Positions 27,301 through 37,204 are shown, counted from the first letter of the stretch. The stretch is DNA of 40,250 nt from an uncultured Cetobacterium sp. (GCA_949293295.1 CASFCG010000022.1:1-40250), one strand, 5' to 3'. Notes: generated by a model not told the origin, from the letters alone. Numbers and translations: made by a program.

Positions 27301-28422
27301 TTAATCTTTTAGTGCTAATGGCATAACAATGTAAATATACTCCTCTTCAGCCATATTTTTTATTCGAACCGCACTATTTGCAGTTGTAAATTCTAAACTT
27401 ATTGTTTCTAAAGCTCCAATCTGTACAAAATCAAGTAAAAACTTAACATTTAAAGAGATTTTAAATCTTTCTCCGTTAAAATCCACTTTAGCAATCTCCT
27501 GAGCCCTTGCCAACTCTCCTACTCCCTCGATTTTCAACTCATCATCATTTAAATGAAATATCGCACCATATTTTGATTCAGAGTTATTTTTTACAAAAAT
27601 CTGAATTCTTTTCAACATCTTTTCAAACTCTATTTTATCCACTTTTAATTCTTTGTTATATCCACTAGCTTCTAAAATAGTTCTATAATTTGGAAACGGC
27701 AAATCTATAATTCTACTCACTATTGAAATATTTCCTAATTTAAAATATAATTGATTATTTTTTAAAGAAAATTCAATAATCTCTTCATTACCATTTCTCA
27801 AAAGTTTGGATATAGCATCAATAGTATTAACCGGTATACTAACATTAAACTCTAACTCATTTTCTGGATACTCTCGTTCAAGATATGTCAATCTATATGT
27901 ATCCGTGGATATAAATTTAATTTTTTCTTTCTCAATCTCCATTTTTATACAATTTATTGACAAATTATCGCTCGATGAAGAAGCAGAAAATCTCACTTTA
28001 TCAAAACAATCTGCTAAATCTAACTTTTTCATTTTAAATTTAAATTCGTCATCTTTTAATTTAGGTTCTGCTAGTTTTGGAAATTCATCAGCATTCATTG
28101 AAACAAACTCTGAAGATGAATCTGATGTTTCAATAATCAATGTATCATTTTTTATCTTCATAACAATGATATCATCTTTTATCTCTTTTAAATATTCCTC
28201 CACTAAATTATGTTGAAATACAGCTTTTCCTCCCTCTAATATCTCACATTCCATTTCAGTTGATATTGTCAACTCTAAGTTTGTTCCACAAAACCACAAT
28301 TTATCTTCTATAGTTTCCAAATACACATATGATATTATCGGTCTTATTTTATTCTCGCTAATCGCTTTATTAACTATTTTTATTTTTTTTAAAAACTCAA
28401 CCCTATCAACTTTTAAAATCAT
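27301..28422 (-). CDS. dnaN: DNA polymerase III beta subunit (sliding clamp)
   Basis: 373 residues, normal length, three clamp domains. The N-terminal MILKVDRVEFLKKIKIVNKAI, the middle FSASSSSDNLSINCIKMEIE...FISTDTYRLTYLE and the end IYIVMPLAL (family MPMRL) identify it. It forms the ring that tethers the replicative polymerase to DNA. Unusually for bacteria it is not next to dnaA or recF here; it lies between gpsA and a GT9 gene. The gap to gpsA is 18 bases. Confidence 0.96.
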   Translation of the reverse strand: MILKVDRVEFLKKIKIVNKAISENKIRPIISYVYLETIEDKLWFCGTNLELTISTEMECEILEGGKAVFQHNLVEEYLKEIKDDIIVMKIKNDTLIIETSDSSSEFVSMNADEFPKLAEPKLKDDEFKFKMKKLDLADCFDKVRFSASSSSDNLSINCIKMEIEKEKIKFISTDTYRLTYLEREYPENELEFNVSIPVNTIDAISKLLRNGNEEIIEFSLKNNQLYFKLGNISIVSRIIDLPFPNYRTILEASGYNKELKVDKIEFEKMLKRIQIFVKNNSESKYGAIFHLNDDELKIEGVGELARAQEIAKVDFNGERFKISLNVKFLLDFVQIGALETISLEFTTANSAVRIKNMAEEEYIYIVMPLALKD

Positions 28423-28440
28423 TGCTCTCTTCCTCCTACT

Positions 28441-29439
28441 TTAAAACTCGCCTTTTAAATCTCTTTTCATAAGCTCTTTAACCTTTTCTTTTGGATTAGC
28501 ACCCTCATATATTATTTGATATATAGCTTTAACAATTGGCATATCTATTTCCAATTCTAACATCTTAAAATATACAGCTTTTACTGTTGGAACTCCCTCT
28601 GCAACCATCACCATTCCATTCAGTATATTCTCAATACTCTCTCCTTGCCCCAATTTTTCTCCAACATATCTATTCCTACTGTGTTTACTTGCACAAGTAA
28701 CTATCAAATCTCCTATTCCTGTAAGTCCTGTAAAAGTTTTTTCATCTGCTCCTAATGCTTTTCCAAATCTAATCATCTCAGCTACTCCTCTTGTTATCAT
28801 AGCAGCTTTAGCATTATCTCCATATCCCATTCCATCAATAATACCTGCTCCAATTGCCAAACAATTTTTCACTGCTGCACCAATCTCTGCTCCAACAATA
28901 TCTTCACTCACATAAACTCTAAAATACTCTGCATTAAACAGCTCTTGAACTTTTTTAGCATTTTCTAATTCCCCAACTGCAACAATTGTTGTCGGTAACT
29001 TTTGTGCTACCTCCTCTGCATGAGTTGGACCAGATAAAACAACTATATTTTTATGATATTTTCCTTTTATTTCATCTTTCATTACTTCTGATAGACTCTC
29101 TCCAGTTTTTATTTCAATCCCTTTTGCTGTATTTATCAATATCATATTATCCTTTATTTTCTCTGATATTTTTGCAACTACCTCTCTTAGAGCTTGCGAT
29201 GGAACTGAAAAAATAATAAACTCTGCTTCTTCCAAAACTTTATCCAAATCAGCTGATACTTTTAACGAATCAGGAAATTTTATATTTGGTAGTAGTTTTG
29301 TATTTTCTCTCTCACTATTTAATTTCTCAGCTATTTTTTCATCTCTCTCCCACATATTAACCTTATGATTTTTTTCAGCTAATACAATAGCTAAAGCTGT
29401 TCCCCAGCTTCCAGCTCCTAATACTGCAATCTTTTTCAT
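28441..29439 (-). CDS. gpsA: Glycerol-3-phosphate dehydrogenase [NAD(P)+]
   Basis: 332 residues. The N-terminal dinucleotide site is VLGAGSWGTALAIVLAEK; the substrate region NTAKGIE...LSGPTHAEEVA and the later AIGAGIIDGMGYGDNAKAAMITRG with the catalytic Lys (VKNCLAIG) are all present. It reduces dihydroxyacetone phosphate to sn-glycerol 3-phosphate for phospholipid synthesis. PlsY, which acylates that product, is encoded two bases upstream, so the pair forms a functional unit. Confidence 0.97.
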   Translation of the reverse strand: MKKIAVLGAGSWGTALAIVLAEKNHKVNMWERDEKIAEKLNSERENTKLLPNIKFPDSLKVSADLDKVLEEAEFIIFSVPSQALREVVAKISEKIKDNMILINTAKGIEIKTGESLSEVMKDEIKGKYHKNIVVLSGPTHAEEVAQKLPTTIVAVGELENAKKVQELFNAEYFRVYVSEDIVGAEIGAAVKNCLAIGAGIIDGMGYGDNAKAAMITRGVAEMIRFGKALGADEKTFTGLTGIGDLIVTCASKHSRNRYVGEKLGQGESIENILNGMVMVAEGVPTVKAVYFKMLELEIDMPIVKAIYQIIYEGANPKEKVKELMKRDLKGEF

Positions 29440-29441
29440 TT

Positions 29442-30047
29442 TTACCTCCTTAAACTAAATTTGCTCTCTTCTCCTTTATAAATTCTAACAATATTTGATT
29501 TATGTCTCCAAATAACAAACATTCCTATTACAAAAGTAACTAAAATCATATTATTTTTTGTTTCTGGATAAGAAATTGACATAAAATATGTCAATATAGG
29601 TAATAAAGCAGAGCACACTATTGAACCTAAAGATATATATCTCGTTATTGTTACCACAACTATAAATATCGCCACTAATACTACCATCACTTTAGGCATT
29701 AAAAATAAAAATACACCCAAGCTTGTTGCAACCCCTTTTCCACCTTTAAACTTTAAAAATATTGACATACTATGTCCAATGATAGCGATTAATCCCATTC
29801 TAACCAACTCAATACCATTTGCTCCAAAATGACTAGCAATTAAAAGAGGTAAATAACCTTTTAAAACATCCATTAATAACACTAATATTCCATATTTTCT
29901 CCCTAAAACTCTATACGCATTTGTTGCTCCAGAGTTACAACTTCCGTACTCTCTTATATCTATCTTTTTAAATATTTTTCCTATCCACACTCCAGATGGA
30001 ATAGCTCCAAACATATACGCTAAAATCATAAAATATAACTTTTCCAT
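29442..30047 (-). CDS. plsY: Acyl-phosphate:glycerol-3-phosphate acyltransferase
   Basis: 201 residues, about five membrane helices. The three PlsY motifs are visible: REYGSCNSGATNAYRVLG (motif 1), KFKGGKGVATSLG (motif 2) and a C-terminal VIWRHKSNIVRIYKGEE (motif 3, H.N..R...G.E). It forms lysophosphatidate from glycerol 3-phosphate and acyl phosphate in the inner membrane. It stands between rlmD (one base gap) and gpsA (two bases). Confidence 0.96.
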   Translation of the reverse strand: MEKLYFMILAYMFGAIPSGVWIGKIFKKIDIREYGSCNSGATNAYRVLGRKYGILVLLMDVLKGYLPLLIASHFGANGIELVRMGLIAIIGHSMSIFLKFKGGKGVATSLGVFLFLMPKVMVVLVAIFIVVVTITRYISLGSIVCSALLPILTYFMSISYPETKNNMILVTFVIGMFVIWRHKSNIVRIYKGEESKFSLRR

Positions 30048-30048
30048 T

Positions 30049-31413
30049 TTATCCTCCTATTTTTGTCAATCTTCCAATAACCTCTATATGTGATGTTTGT
30101 GGAAACATATCTACAGGCTTGACTCTCTCTAATCTATATCCCAATTTTTCCAATATCTGCACATCACGAGCAAAAGTTGAAGGGTTACATGAGATATATA
30201 CAATCTCTTTTATTCCAGTTTTAGAAATCTCTATCAATGTTTTTTCATCTATTCCTTTTCTTGGTGGGTCAAATATTATTGAATCAACACTCTCTTTTTT
30301 CATCAATTTTTCAATCTCTTTTGTAACATCTCCACATATAAACTCTATATTTTCTATTTGGTTCTCTTTAGCAGTTTTTTTACCATCTTCAATTGCAGAC
30401 TTAACAATCTCGATGGAATAAACCTTATTTGCTCTATCCGAAAGCAACATTGCCAAAGTTCCTGTTCCCGAATAAGCATCCACTATATTTTTCTCTTCAA
30501 TGTTATCAAACATATTTATTGCTTGACTATATAATCTCTCAATTTGAGATGTATTGATTTGAAAAAATGAGGTTGGAGATATGTTAAACTCAATTTTTCC
30601 TACTCTCTCTTTTATAGTTTTTTCACCAAATATCAACTGATTTTTATCTCCTATCGCTACATTTGTTTTTTTAGGGTTTAATGAAACATATATTGAAATA
30701 ATCTCTACAATACTTTCTTTGAGATTTAACAATATTTTTCTTATTTTTTCTGGAACCTCTATAGCATTAATTATTAATACAACCATAGCTTGATTATAAG
30801 AGTTTGTTTTTATCATTATATGTCTTAGTATTCCCTTATGTTTTTTTTCATCATATACAGATACTCCATCTTGATTCAACAATTCTTTTAATCTTTTTAT
30901 TATTCCATTTCCCAATTTAGAGTTCAGTATATTATTTTCTACTTCAAAGACATCATGAGTTTTTCTTTTAAAAAAACCTGTTATTATTTTCCCATTTTGA
31001 AAAGAAAAAGGTTCTACAATCTTATTTCTATAATTTTCAATAATAGGAGATTCTAATATTTCTTCAATCTCAACTTTTTTATTCTTTCCTATTCTTTCAA
31101 TAACCTCTTTTACCATCAACTGTTTATACTTTAATTGTGCTCCATAGTTCATCATCCCAAAATCGCAACCTTCAAACTCTTCAAAACTTATTAAACCATC
31201 ATTTTTTCTTTCACTACTTGGACGTATTATCTCGGTAATTATACCTCGAGCATAACTTTTTTTTACAGAGATAATTTTAATTTTCACTCTATCACCAGGT
31301 ACAGACATAGGAACAAAAATAGCAAATTCATCATTATAATATCCTAATCCCTCTCCACCATACACAATCTTCTCAATATCTAGTTCTATTATATCATCTT
31401 TCTTTAAAACCAT
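30049..31413 (-). CDS. rlmD: 23S rRNA uracil-C5-methyltransferase (RlmD/RumA family)
   Basis: 454 residues. TRAM domain at the N-terminus (about 5-62), then the methyltransferase core with DAYSGTGTLAMLLS, the FDPPRKG motif and the nucleophilic cysteine in YISCNPSTFARD. The 4Fe-4S ligands of E. coli RlmD (CGGC near residue 80) are absent: the matching segment reads GCDFGMMNYGAQL with a single Cys. Such cluster-less members in Gram-positives (RlmCD) can methylate both U747 and U1939. The site specificity here is not determined. Confidence 0.9.
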   Translation of the reverse strand: MVLKKDDIIELDIEKIVYGGEGLGYYNDEFAIFVPMSVPGDRVKIKIISVKKSYARGIITEIIRPSSERKNDGLISFEEFEGCDFGMMNYGAQLKYKQLMVKEVIERIGKNKKVEIEEILESPIIENYRNKIVEPFSFQNGKIITGFFKRKTHDVFEVENNILNSKLGNGIIKRLKELLNQDGVSVYDEKKHKGILRHIMIKTNSYNQAMVVLIINAIEVPEKIRKILLNLKESIVEIISIYVSLNPKKTNVAIGDKNQLIFGEKTIKERVGKIEFNISPTSFFQINTSQIERLYSQAINMFDNIEEKNIVDAYSGTGTLAMLLSDRANKVYSIEIVKSAIEDGKKTAKENQIENIEFICGDVTKEIEKLMKKESVDSIIFDPPRKGIDEKTLIEISKTGIKEIVYISCNPSTFARDVQILEKLGYRLERVKPVDMFPQTSHIEVIGRLTKIGG

Positions 31414-31414
31414 T

Positions 31415-31693
31415 CTATTCTCCTAAGTTATCATGATTTTTATCTATTCTGAAAAAGTTAATCTTCTCTGATATAATCATCCCCTGCTTCTCTTTCATCT
31501 CTTTCTCTATTTGGCTAAGGTCAGTTAACTTCTCTAACATTATTTTTTTTTCAATATTCTCTTTCTCTAAATTTTTCAAAACCTTATCAAGAGCTAAATT
31601 TTCTTTTTCAAGTTCAGATATATTCCTTATAAGAGTACCATAATACAACCAAACAGAAATTACTATCCCTATCATAGATATAATTTTTTTCAT
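31415..31693 (-). CDS. FtsL-like coiled-coil membrane protein
   Basis: 92 residues: a short basic start, one membrane helix (about residues 4-22), then a heptad-rich coiled coil (about 24-75: EKENLALDKVLKNLEKENIEKK). This layout and its place ten bases after rsmH match FtsL, the small bitopic protein that joins FtsB and FtsI/FtsW at the septum. FtsL sequences diverge too far for recognition by identity alone, so the call rests on shape and gene order. It is not followed by ftsI as in most dcw clusters. Confidence 0.55.
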   Translation of the reverse strand: MKKIISMIGIVISVWLYYGTLIRNISELEKENLALDKVLKNLEKENIEKKIMLEKLTDLSQIEKEMKEKQGMIISEKINFFRIDKNHDNLGE

Positions 31694-31703
31694 CCTTTCA
31701 CTC

Positions 31704-32642
31704 CTATATCTTTTCTATAATTCGTAATTTTGCTGAATGAGCTCTATTATTAAATTTTAGTTCCTCCTCAGAAGACACAATCGGTTTTTTCGTTATGAGC
31801 TTCCCTCTAGCTACTTCATTACACATACATATTGGTAGCTCTTTCGGACATTTACAACCTATCGAAAGCTCTCTAAATATATTTTTTACTATTCTATCTT
31901 CTAAGGAGTGAAAAGTAATAATTGCAAGTCTTCCTCCACTTTTTAATGAATCAAAAGATTTTTTTATAGCTTTTTCTAGTACCTCCAACTCTCTATTGAC
32001 CTCTATTCTTATTGCCTGAAACACTTTTTTTGCCGGATGTTTCTGACTTTTTGGAGGATATGATTTCTTTATTATTTCAACCAGTTCTCCTGTCGTTTCA
32101 ATCTTTTTTTCTTCTCTTTTTTTTACAATGTTCCAAGCTATTTTTTTTGCAAATTTCTCTTCACCATACTCAAAAAATATCTCCCTCAGTTTCTCCTCTG
32201 AATATTCATTAACTATATCATAAGCTGTTATTTTTTGTTCTCTATTCATTCTCATATCAAGCTTAGCATCATATCTATAAGAAAAACCTCTTTCTGGGTC
32301 GTCTAACTGGGTTGATGAAACTCCTATATCCATAAGTATTCCATCCACTTTCTCCACTCCGATAGAATAAAGAACAACATCTATGTTTTCAAAATTACTC
32401 TTCATAACTTTCCACTTGTCAGAGTATTTTTGTAATCTTTTTTCAGCAAATTTTATAGCTTCATCATCTTGGTCTATTGATATTAATCTTCCATCTTTAT
32501 CCAACCTTTGCAAAATCCCTTCAGAGTGTCCTCCTCCCCCCAAAGTACAATCAACATATATACCATTTCTATTTACTATTAAGTTATCCAGTGTCTCATA
32601 ATACAATACCGGAATATGATATTCATTTTCCAACTCCTTCAC
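31704..32642 (-). CDS. rsmH: 16S rRNA (cytosine-1402-N4)-methyltransferase
   Basis: 312 residues, typical for RsmH (MraW). N-terminal HIPVLYYETLD and the SAM motif YVDCTLGGGGHSEGIL, GILMDIGVSSTQLDDPERGFS and the C-terminal ITFHSLEDRIVKNIF are hallmarks. It methylates C1402 at the ribosomal P site. In many bacteria it follows mraZ at the head of the dcw cluster; here it follows yggT and has no mraZ. A hairpin with a T run lies 12 bases before its ribosome site. Confidence 0.97.
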   Translation of the reverse strand: MKELENEYHIPVLYYETLDNLIVNRNGIYVDCTLGGGGHSEGILQRLDKDGRLISIDQDDEAIKFAEKRLQKYSDKWKVMKSNFENIDVVLYSIGVEKVDGILMDIGVSSTQLDDPERGFSYRYDAKLDMRMNREQKITAYDIVNEYSEEKLREIFFEYGEEKFAKKIAWNIVKKREEKKIETTGELVEIIKKSYPPKSQKHPAKKVFQAIRIEVNRELEVLEKAIKKSFDSLKSGGRLAIITFHSLEDRIVKNIFRELSIGCKCPKELPICMCNEVARGKLITKKPIVSSEEELKFNNRAHSAKLRIIEKI

Positions 32643-32654
32643 AATCTCCTCCTA

Positions 32655-32682
32655 TAAAAAATAGAGAAGTTTCCCTCTCTAC
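32655..32682 (-). terminator. Hairpin with T run between yggT and rsmH
   Basis: Minus-strand stem of 6 bp (32681-32676 with 32667-32662), eight-base loop, then six T. It may end or attenuate the pnp-side transcript before rsmH. Confidence 0.6.
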
Positions 32683-32688
32683 TTTACT

Positions 32689-32943
32689 TCAGTATAAAAT
32701 AGACAAAATAATTTTTCTAATAAAAGTCAGAACAAAATATAAGATTATTGGTGATAAATCTATATTTATATTTTTAATCGGTATAAGATTTCTAAATGGA
32801 GCTAACAGCGGTTCTGTCAACTGATATACTAAATCTACAAACTCATTTCTAGAGTATGGTGCAAACCACGAGATAATAACTCTGATTAAAATCAATATAT
32901 TGATTACTGTAAATATAAAATCTATCAATTTATATAAACTCAT
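32689..32943 (-). CDS. yggT: YggT-family membrane protein
   Basis: 84 residues, two membrane helices with the conserved ISWFAPYSRNEFVDLVYQLTEPLLAPFRNLIP between them (family pattern W..P......V..L..P.L.P.R). The role is uncertain; relatives affect septum placement in plastids and cyanobacteria and osmotic tolerance in E. coli. It lies 12 bases after pgsA. Confidence 0.88.
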   Translation of the reverse strand: MSLYKLIDFIFTVINILILIRVIISWFAPYSRNEFVDLVYQLTEPLLAPFRNLIPIKNINIDLSPIILYFVLTFIRKIILSILY

Positions 32944-32955
32944 CTCTTCCTCCTC

Positions 32956-33516
32956 TTAATTTTCGCCTAAAAAATAATGTTTAGCCTTTACGGAATACTC
33001 CCATCCTGACCAAACTGTCAAAATAACTGGAACCATGCTTAAATAAAAATATATCTCTTTCCACATCTTCATCGTATTTTCAGTTTTACCTATACCAAAA
33101 AACAACATAATCAATATTACTATCATTTGGGTCGTAGTCTTATACTTTCCTAACATCCCGGCTGGAATTACTTCTCCTTTAGCTGCGGCAATAGTTCTTA
33201 TCCCACTTATTAAAAACTCTCTAGCAATAATAACTATTGACATCCAAGCTGGTATATAATCAAGTTTTACGAAAACAACCAAAGCAGATATCACCAGAAT
33301 TTTATCAGCTAAAGGGTCAATTATTTTACCCAAATCAGTGATTAAATTGTATCTTCTAGCTATATAACCATCTAGCCAATCAGTAAATGACGCCATAACA
33401 AATATAGTAAACGCTATCAATCTATACAAAGAATTTCCGTTTGATTCTTGTAGGTAGAAAATAAATGGTACAGCTAACACTAACCTTATAAAAGTTAATT
33501 TATTTGGTAAATTCAT
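32956..33516 (-). CDS. pgsA: CDP-diacylglycerol-glycerol-3-phosphate 3-phosphatidyltransferase
   Basis: 186 residues, multi-spanning. The CDP-alcohol phosphotransferase motif DGYIARRYNLITDLGKIIDPLADK (DGxxARxxxxxxxxGxxxDxxxD) is complete near residues 48-71. It makes phosphatidylglycerol phosphate from CDP-diacylglycerol and glycerol 3-phosphate, using the product of gpsA encoded farther down the same strand. It lies 13 bases after rimO. Confidence 0.95.
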   Translation of the reverse strand: MNLPNKLTFIRLVLAVPFIFYLQESNGNSLYRLIAFTIFVMASFTDWLDGYIARRYNLITDLGKIIDPLADKILVISALVVFVKLDYIPAWMSIVIIAREFLISGIRTIAAAKGEVIPAGMLGKYKTTTQMIVILIMLFFGIGKTENTMKMWKEIYFYLSMVPVILTVWSGWEYSVKAKHYFLGEN

Positions 33517-33529
33517 TTATTTTCCCCCT

Positions 33530-34867
33530 TTACTCTTCATCTGAAACTATAGCCCCTATATAATCATAGTCGAAATTTTGTTCAATTCTCACTTTTACTA
33601 TATCCCCTTGATTAGCCGTTCCGTCGATTGTAAGAACTTTTCCATCTATATCCAACGCTTGCCCTTTTGTTCTTCCCTCTAACATATATTCACTCTCGGT
33701 AGATATCCCATCAATTATCACATCAACAATTTTCCCCAACATCTCACGATTTTTCTTCTCTGCAATCTCTGTCTGTAAATTGACTAACTCTGTCCACCTT
33801 TTTTCTTTTATCTCTTCTGGTACTTGATTTTCTAATGAATACGCAACTGTTCCCTCTTCTCTCGAATATTTAAAAACTCCCACATAATCAAATTTAAACT
33901 CTTCTATAAAATTTTTTAACTCTTGAAACTCTTCCTCTGTTTCTCCTGGAAATCCAACTATCACTGTTGTTCTAATTGTAGCTTCTGGAATCTGCTTTCT
34001 CACTTTTTCTAAAATACCTCTTATGTATTGACCTGTTTTTGCTCTTCCCATATTTTGCAGAATCTTATCTGATATATGTTGAATAGGTATATCAAAATAT
34101 TTGCAGATTTTATCCTCCGATTTTATAACCTCCAATAGCTCATCAGTTATTGAATTGGGAAACATATAATACAACCTTATCCATTCTATTTTCTCAACTT
34201 TTACTATCTCTTTCAGTAATTTAGCTAAAGCTTTTTCTTTGTATAAATCAATTCCATACTCCGTTGTTTCTTGTGCCAATATGTTTAACTCTTTTACTCC
34301 ATTATCCGCTAGATTCTCTACCTCTTTTACGATATCTCCAATCTCTCTACTTCTTAACTCTCCTCTTAACGCTGGTATTATACAGTATGTACACTTTCTA
34401 TTACACCCTTCTGATATTTTTAAATAAGCTGTATGAGGAAATGTTGTTAGAACTCTCTCTGTTGTAGAGGATGGTAAGAAATCAAAACTATCACACTTGA
34501 CAACTCTCTTATTTTTCAGAATTTCATCAGCAATCATCTCTATCTTATCTATCTCTCCAGTTCCAATGACAGCATCAATCTCTGGTATCTCTTTTAACAG
34601 TTCATCAGCATATCTCTGAGCTAAACATCCAGCAACTACTATTTTCTTTAAGTTTCCTTTTTCTTTTTTTTCTGCTATCTCTAATATTGTTTGAATAGAT
34701 TCAGCTTTGGCGTCTCCAATAAATCCACATGTATTTATCAAAATTATTTGAGCTTCATCCAAATTATTAGTTAATTCAAAACCTTTTCTTGCTACTAATA
34801 TTCCAGTTAAATTTTCTGTATCAACCAGATTTTTACTACATCCTAAACTAATCAATCCCAATTTCAT
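33530..34867 (-). CDS. rimO: Ribosomal protein S12 methylthiotransferase
   Basis: 445 residues. The N-terminal methylthiotransferase domain begins LISLGCSKNLVDTE, which is diagnostic of RimO rather than MiaB; other cluster cysteines are in NTCGFIG and VAGCLAQR. The radical SAM triad is CNRKCTYC (about 151-158), and a TRAM domain follows after residue 375. It methylthiolates an aspartate in ribosomal protein S12. It stands between pnp and pgsA. Confidence 0.95.
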   Translation of the reverse strand: MKLGLISLGCSKNLVDTENLTGILVARKGFELTNNLDEAQIILINTCGFIGDAKAESIQTILEIAEKKEKGNLKKIVVAGCLAQRYADELLKEIPEIDAVIGTGEIDKIEMIADEILKNKRVVKCDSFDFLPSSTTERVLTTFPHTAYLKISEGCNRKCTYCIIPALRGELRSREIGDIVKEVENLADNGVKELNILAQETTEYGIDLYKEKALAKLLKEIVKVEKIEWIRLYYMFPNSITDELLEVIKSEDKICKYFDIPIQHISDKILQNMGRAKTGQYIRGILEKVRKQIPEATIRTTVIVGFPGETEEEFQELKNFIEEFKFDYVGVFKYSREEGTVAYSLENQVPEEIKEKRWTELVNLQTEIAEKKNREMLGKIVDVIIDGISTESEYMLEGRTKGQALDIDGKVLTIDGTANQGDIVKVRIEQNFDYDYIGAIVSDEE

Positions 34868-34896
34868 TTTATTCTCTCCATTAATTCAATACAGTG

Positions 34897-34927
34897 AAAA
34901 TAACACAGTGAAAATCTCCCTGTGTTA
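34897..34927 (-). terminator. Hairpin after pnp
   Basis: Minus-strand 8-bp stem (34927-34920 with 34908-34901), eleven-base loop, then only four T. It could be a terminator or an exonuclease-blocking stem between pnp and rimO. Confidence 0.55.
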
Positions 34928-34938
34928 AATCTAATCCA

Positions 34939-37050
34939 TTACGAATTTTGTTGTTCCTGTAATATTTTTTTTCTACTTAAACTAATCTTTCCATTTTCAA
35001 GAGATATAACTTCTACTTCAAATGTATCTCCAATCTTCAACACATCCTCTACTTTCGCTACTCTCTCTAGAGATATCTCTGATACATGTAACAACCCCTC
35101 TTTTCCCGGTAAAATCTCCATAAATGCTCCAAACTTTGTAATACTTACAACCTTACCAAGATATCTTTCATTTAACTCAACATCTTTTACATAGTAATTA
35201 ACCAACGAAATAGTTCTCTGTAAAGCTTCCATCCCTTTACAGAAAATAGTCACTTTTCCATCCTCTTCTATATCAACAGTTGCTCCAGTCTCATCAATAA
35301 TACTCTTTATATTTTTTCCAGCTGGTCCTATTAACACAGCAATCTTATCTTTTGAAATCATCATCTGATGAATTCTTGGAACCTCTGATGATATCTCATT
35401 TGATCTCTCTATAGTGCTATTCATTACCTCTAATATTTCAAGTCTTGCTGTTAAGGCTTGATTTAAAGCTATTCTCATTATTTCCTCTGAAATTCCAGTA
35501 ATTTTCATATCCATCTGTAAAGCTGTAATCCCTTTTTTCGTCCCTGCAACTTTAAAATCCATATCCCCTAAATGGTCTTCCAATCCCATTATATCTGTCA
35601 ATACAACATATTCTTCATCTTTTTTTATCAATCCCATTGCTATTCCAGCAACATGCTCTCTTATTGGAACACCTGCTGCCATTAAGGAAAGAGAACCTCC
35701 ACATATAGAAGCCTGTGAAGAGGAACCATTAGACTCCGTTATCTCTGAAACAACTCTGACCGTATATGGAAAATCCTCTTGTGAGGGCATCACATACTTC
35801 AAAGCTCTCTCAGCTAAAGAACCATGACCTAATTCTCTTCTTCCCGGTGCTCCCATTCTTCCACACTCTCCAACTGAATACGGCGGAAAATTATAATGTA
35901 AATAAAACTTTTTGTAATACTCCTCATCCAAGCCATCCACTAACTGTTCATCCTCTTTCGTTCCCAATGTTGTCGTCACTAGAGCTTGTGTTTCTCCTCT
36001 TGTGAATAATGCTGAACCGTGTACAATAGGTAAAACTCCAACTTCTGAACTCAAACTTCTTATCTCTGTTGTTTTTCTACCATCAACCCTATGTTTATGA
36101 TAAAGTATAGCATCTCTCACAAGTTCTTTCATCAAATCATGATAATACTTTTTAAACTCCAACTCCACCTCTTCTGGCATCTCTTCCTCAGAATAGTGTA
36201 TGTTTTTAAATTCCTCGATTAAAAGCTCTTCTAAACTATCCACCGCTTCTTGTCTTGCATGTTTTCCAGTTGTCAGGACAGCCTCATTCAATCTCTCTTT
36301 TCCATTATTATCAATAAAACTCTTTACCAACTCTAAAGGAAGTGGAGATGTAAATTCTATCTTTTCCTTTCCGGCTAATTTTCTAAATTCTAATTGAAAC
36401 TCACAAATCTTTTTTATATTTGAATGAGCAAACATCATAGCCTTTAACATAGTTTCTTCATCAATCTCTTTTGCTCCAGCTTCAACCATATTTATTGCAT
36501 TCATACTTCCTGCAACTGTCAAATCTAAATCACTTATCTCTAATTGTTTCGGCGTTGGATTTAATATGAACTCTCCATCTATCATACCAACAACAACCCC
36601 AGCAATTGGCTCTATAAATGGAATATCTGATATCATTAAAGCTAAAGATGACCCTATTATTCCCATAAAGTCCGGTGTAACCTCATTATCATATGATAAC
36701 ACTGTATTTACGATATGTACATCATAATTAAATCCCTCTGGAAACATTGGTCTTATTGGTCTATCTATCAATCTTGCTATCAATGTAGCATTTGTAGAGG
36801 GTCGTCCCTCTCTCTTATTGAATCCACCAGGAAACTTACCAGTAGCATAGTATTTCTCCACATAATCCACCGTCAATGGAAAAAAATCTACTCCTTCCCT
36901 TGGAGTTTTGCTTCTGTTTACTGTTGATAACACTGTAGTATTTCCACATTTAAGTATCACAGCCCCATTTGATTGACGTGCTATCTTTCCAGTTGTAGCA
37001 GTTATAATTCTTCCATTCAGTTCTAAACTTAAACTTTTCTCTTCAAACAT
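34939..37050 (-). CDS. pnp: Polyribonucleotide nucleotidyltransferase (PNPase)
   Basis: 703 residues, full length: two RNase PH domains (about 10-220 and 310-540) joined by a helical region, then KH (about 550-615, [14 protein letters not shown]) and S1 (about 620-695, [27 protein letters not shown]). Signature segments [15 protein letters not shown] and [25 protein letters not shown] are present. It degrades RNA 3' to 5' with phosphate and joins the RNA degradation machinery. It is the first gene of a long minus-strand series, with its own promoter and a structured leader. No rpsO is found upstream, where it is often located. Confidence 0.97.
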   Translation of the reverse strand: MFEEKSLSLELNGRIITATTGKIARQSNGAVILKCGNTTVLSTVNRSKTPREGVDFFPLTVDYVEKYYATGKFPGGFNKREGRPSTNATLIARLIDRPIRPMFPEGFNYDVHIVNTVLSYDNEVTPDFMGIIGSSLALMISDIPFIEPIAGVVVGMIDGEFILNPTPKQLEISDLDLTVAGSMNAINMVEAGAKEIDEETMLKAMMFAHSNIKKICEFQLEFRKLAGKEKIEFTSPLPLELVKSFIDNNGKERLNEAVLTTGKHARQEAVDSLEELLIEEFKNIHYSEEEMPEEVELEFKKYYHDLMKELVRDAILYHKHRVDGRKTTEIRSLSSEVGVLPIVHGSALFTRGETQALVTTTLGTKEDEQLVDGLDEEYYKKFYLHYNFPPYSVGECGRMGAPGRRELGHGSLAERALKYVMPSQEDFPYTVRVVSEITESNGSSSQASICGGSLSLMAAGVPIREHVAGIAMGLIKKDEEYVVLTDIMGLEDHLGDMDFKVAGTKKGITALQMDMKITGISEEIMRIALNQALTARLEILEVMNSTIERSNEISSEVPRIHQMMISKDKIAVLIGPAGKNIKSIIDETGATVDIEEDGKVTIFCKGMEALQRTISLVNYYVKDVELNERYLGKVVSITKFGAFMEILPGKEGLLHVSEISLERVAKVEDVLKIGDTFEVEVISLENGKISLSRKKILQEQQNS

Positions 37051-37096
37051 ATTTTCCTCCTAACTAAAGTTTTTGAGGATAAATACTGCAAATAAT

Positions 37097-37138
37097 AAGG
37101 GATTAGAACTAAGACACAAATCTTAACTTTAATCTCTT
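37097..37138 (-). promoter_or_regulatory. Stem-loop in the pnp leader
   Basis: A two-part hairpin: 9 pairs with one mismatch on the transcribed strand (37097-37105 with 37130-37138), a 4x4 internal loop, 5 pairs (37110-37114 with 37121-37125) and a six-base loop. No T run follows. In E. coli the pnp leader carries a stem cut by RNase III for autoregulation; a similar role here is an inference. Confidence 0.5.
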
Positions 37139-37175
37139 ACTACTTACTCTATATTCACCCTCATCCCACGTTTTA

Positions 37176-37204
37176 AGTATACCATTTTTAATATTAAAAA
37201 GCAA
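37176..37204 (-). promoter_or_regulatory. Promoter of pnp
   Basis: Minus-strand TTGCTT (37204-37199), 17-base spacer, TATACT (37181-37176). It gives a leader of about 118 bases that contains the stem-loop at 37097-37138. Confidence 0.7.
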
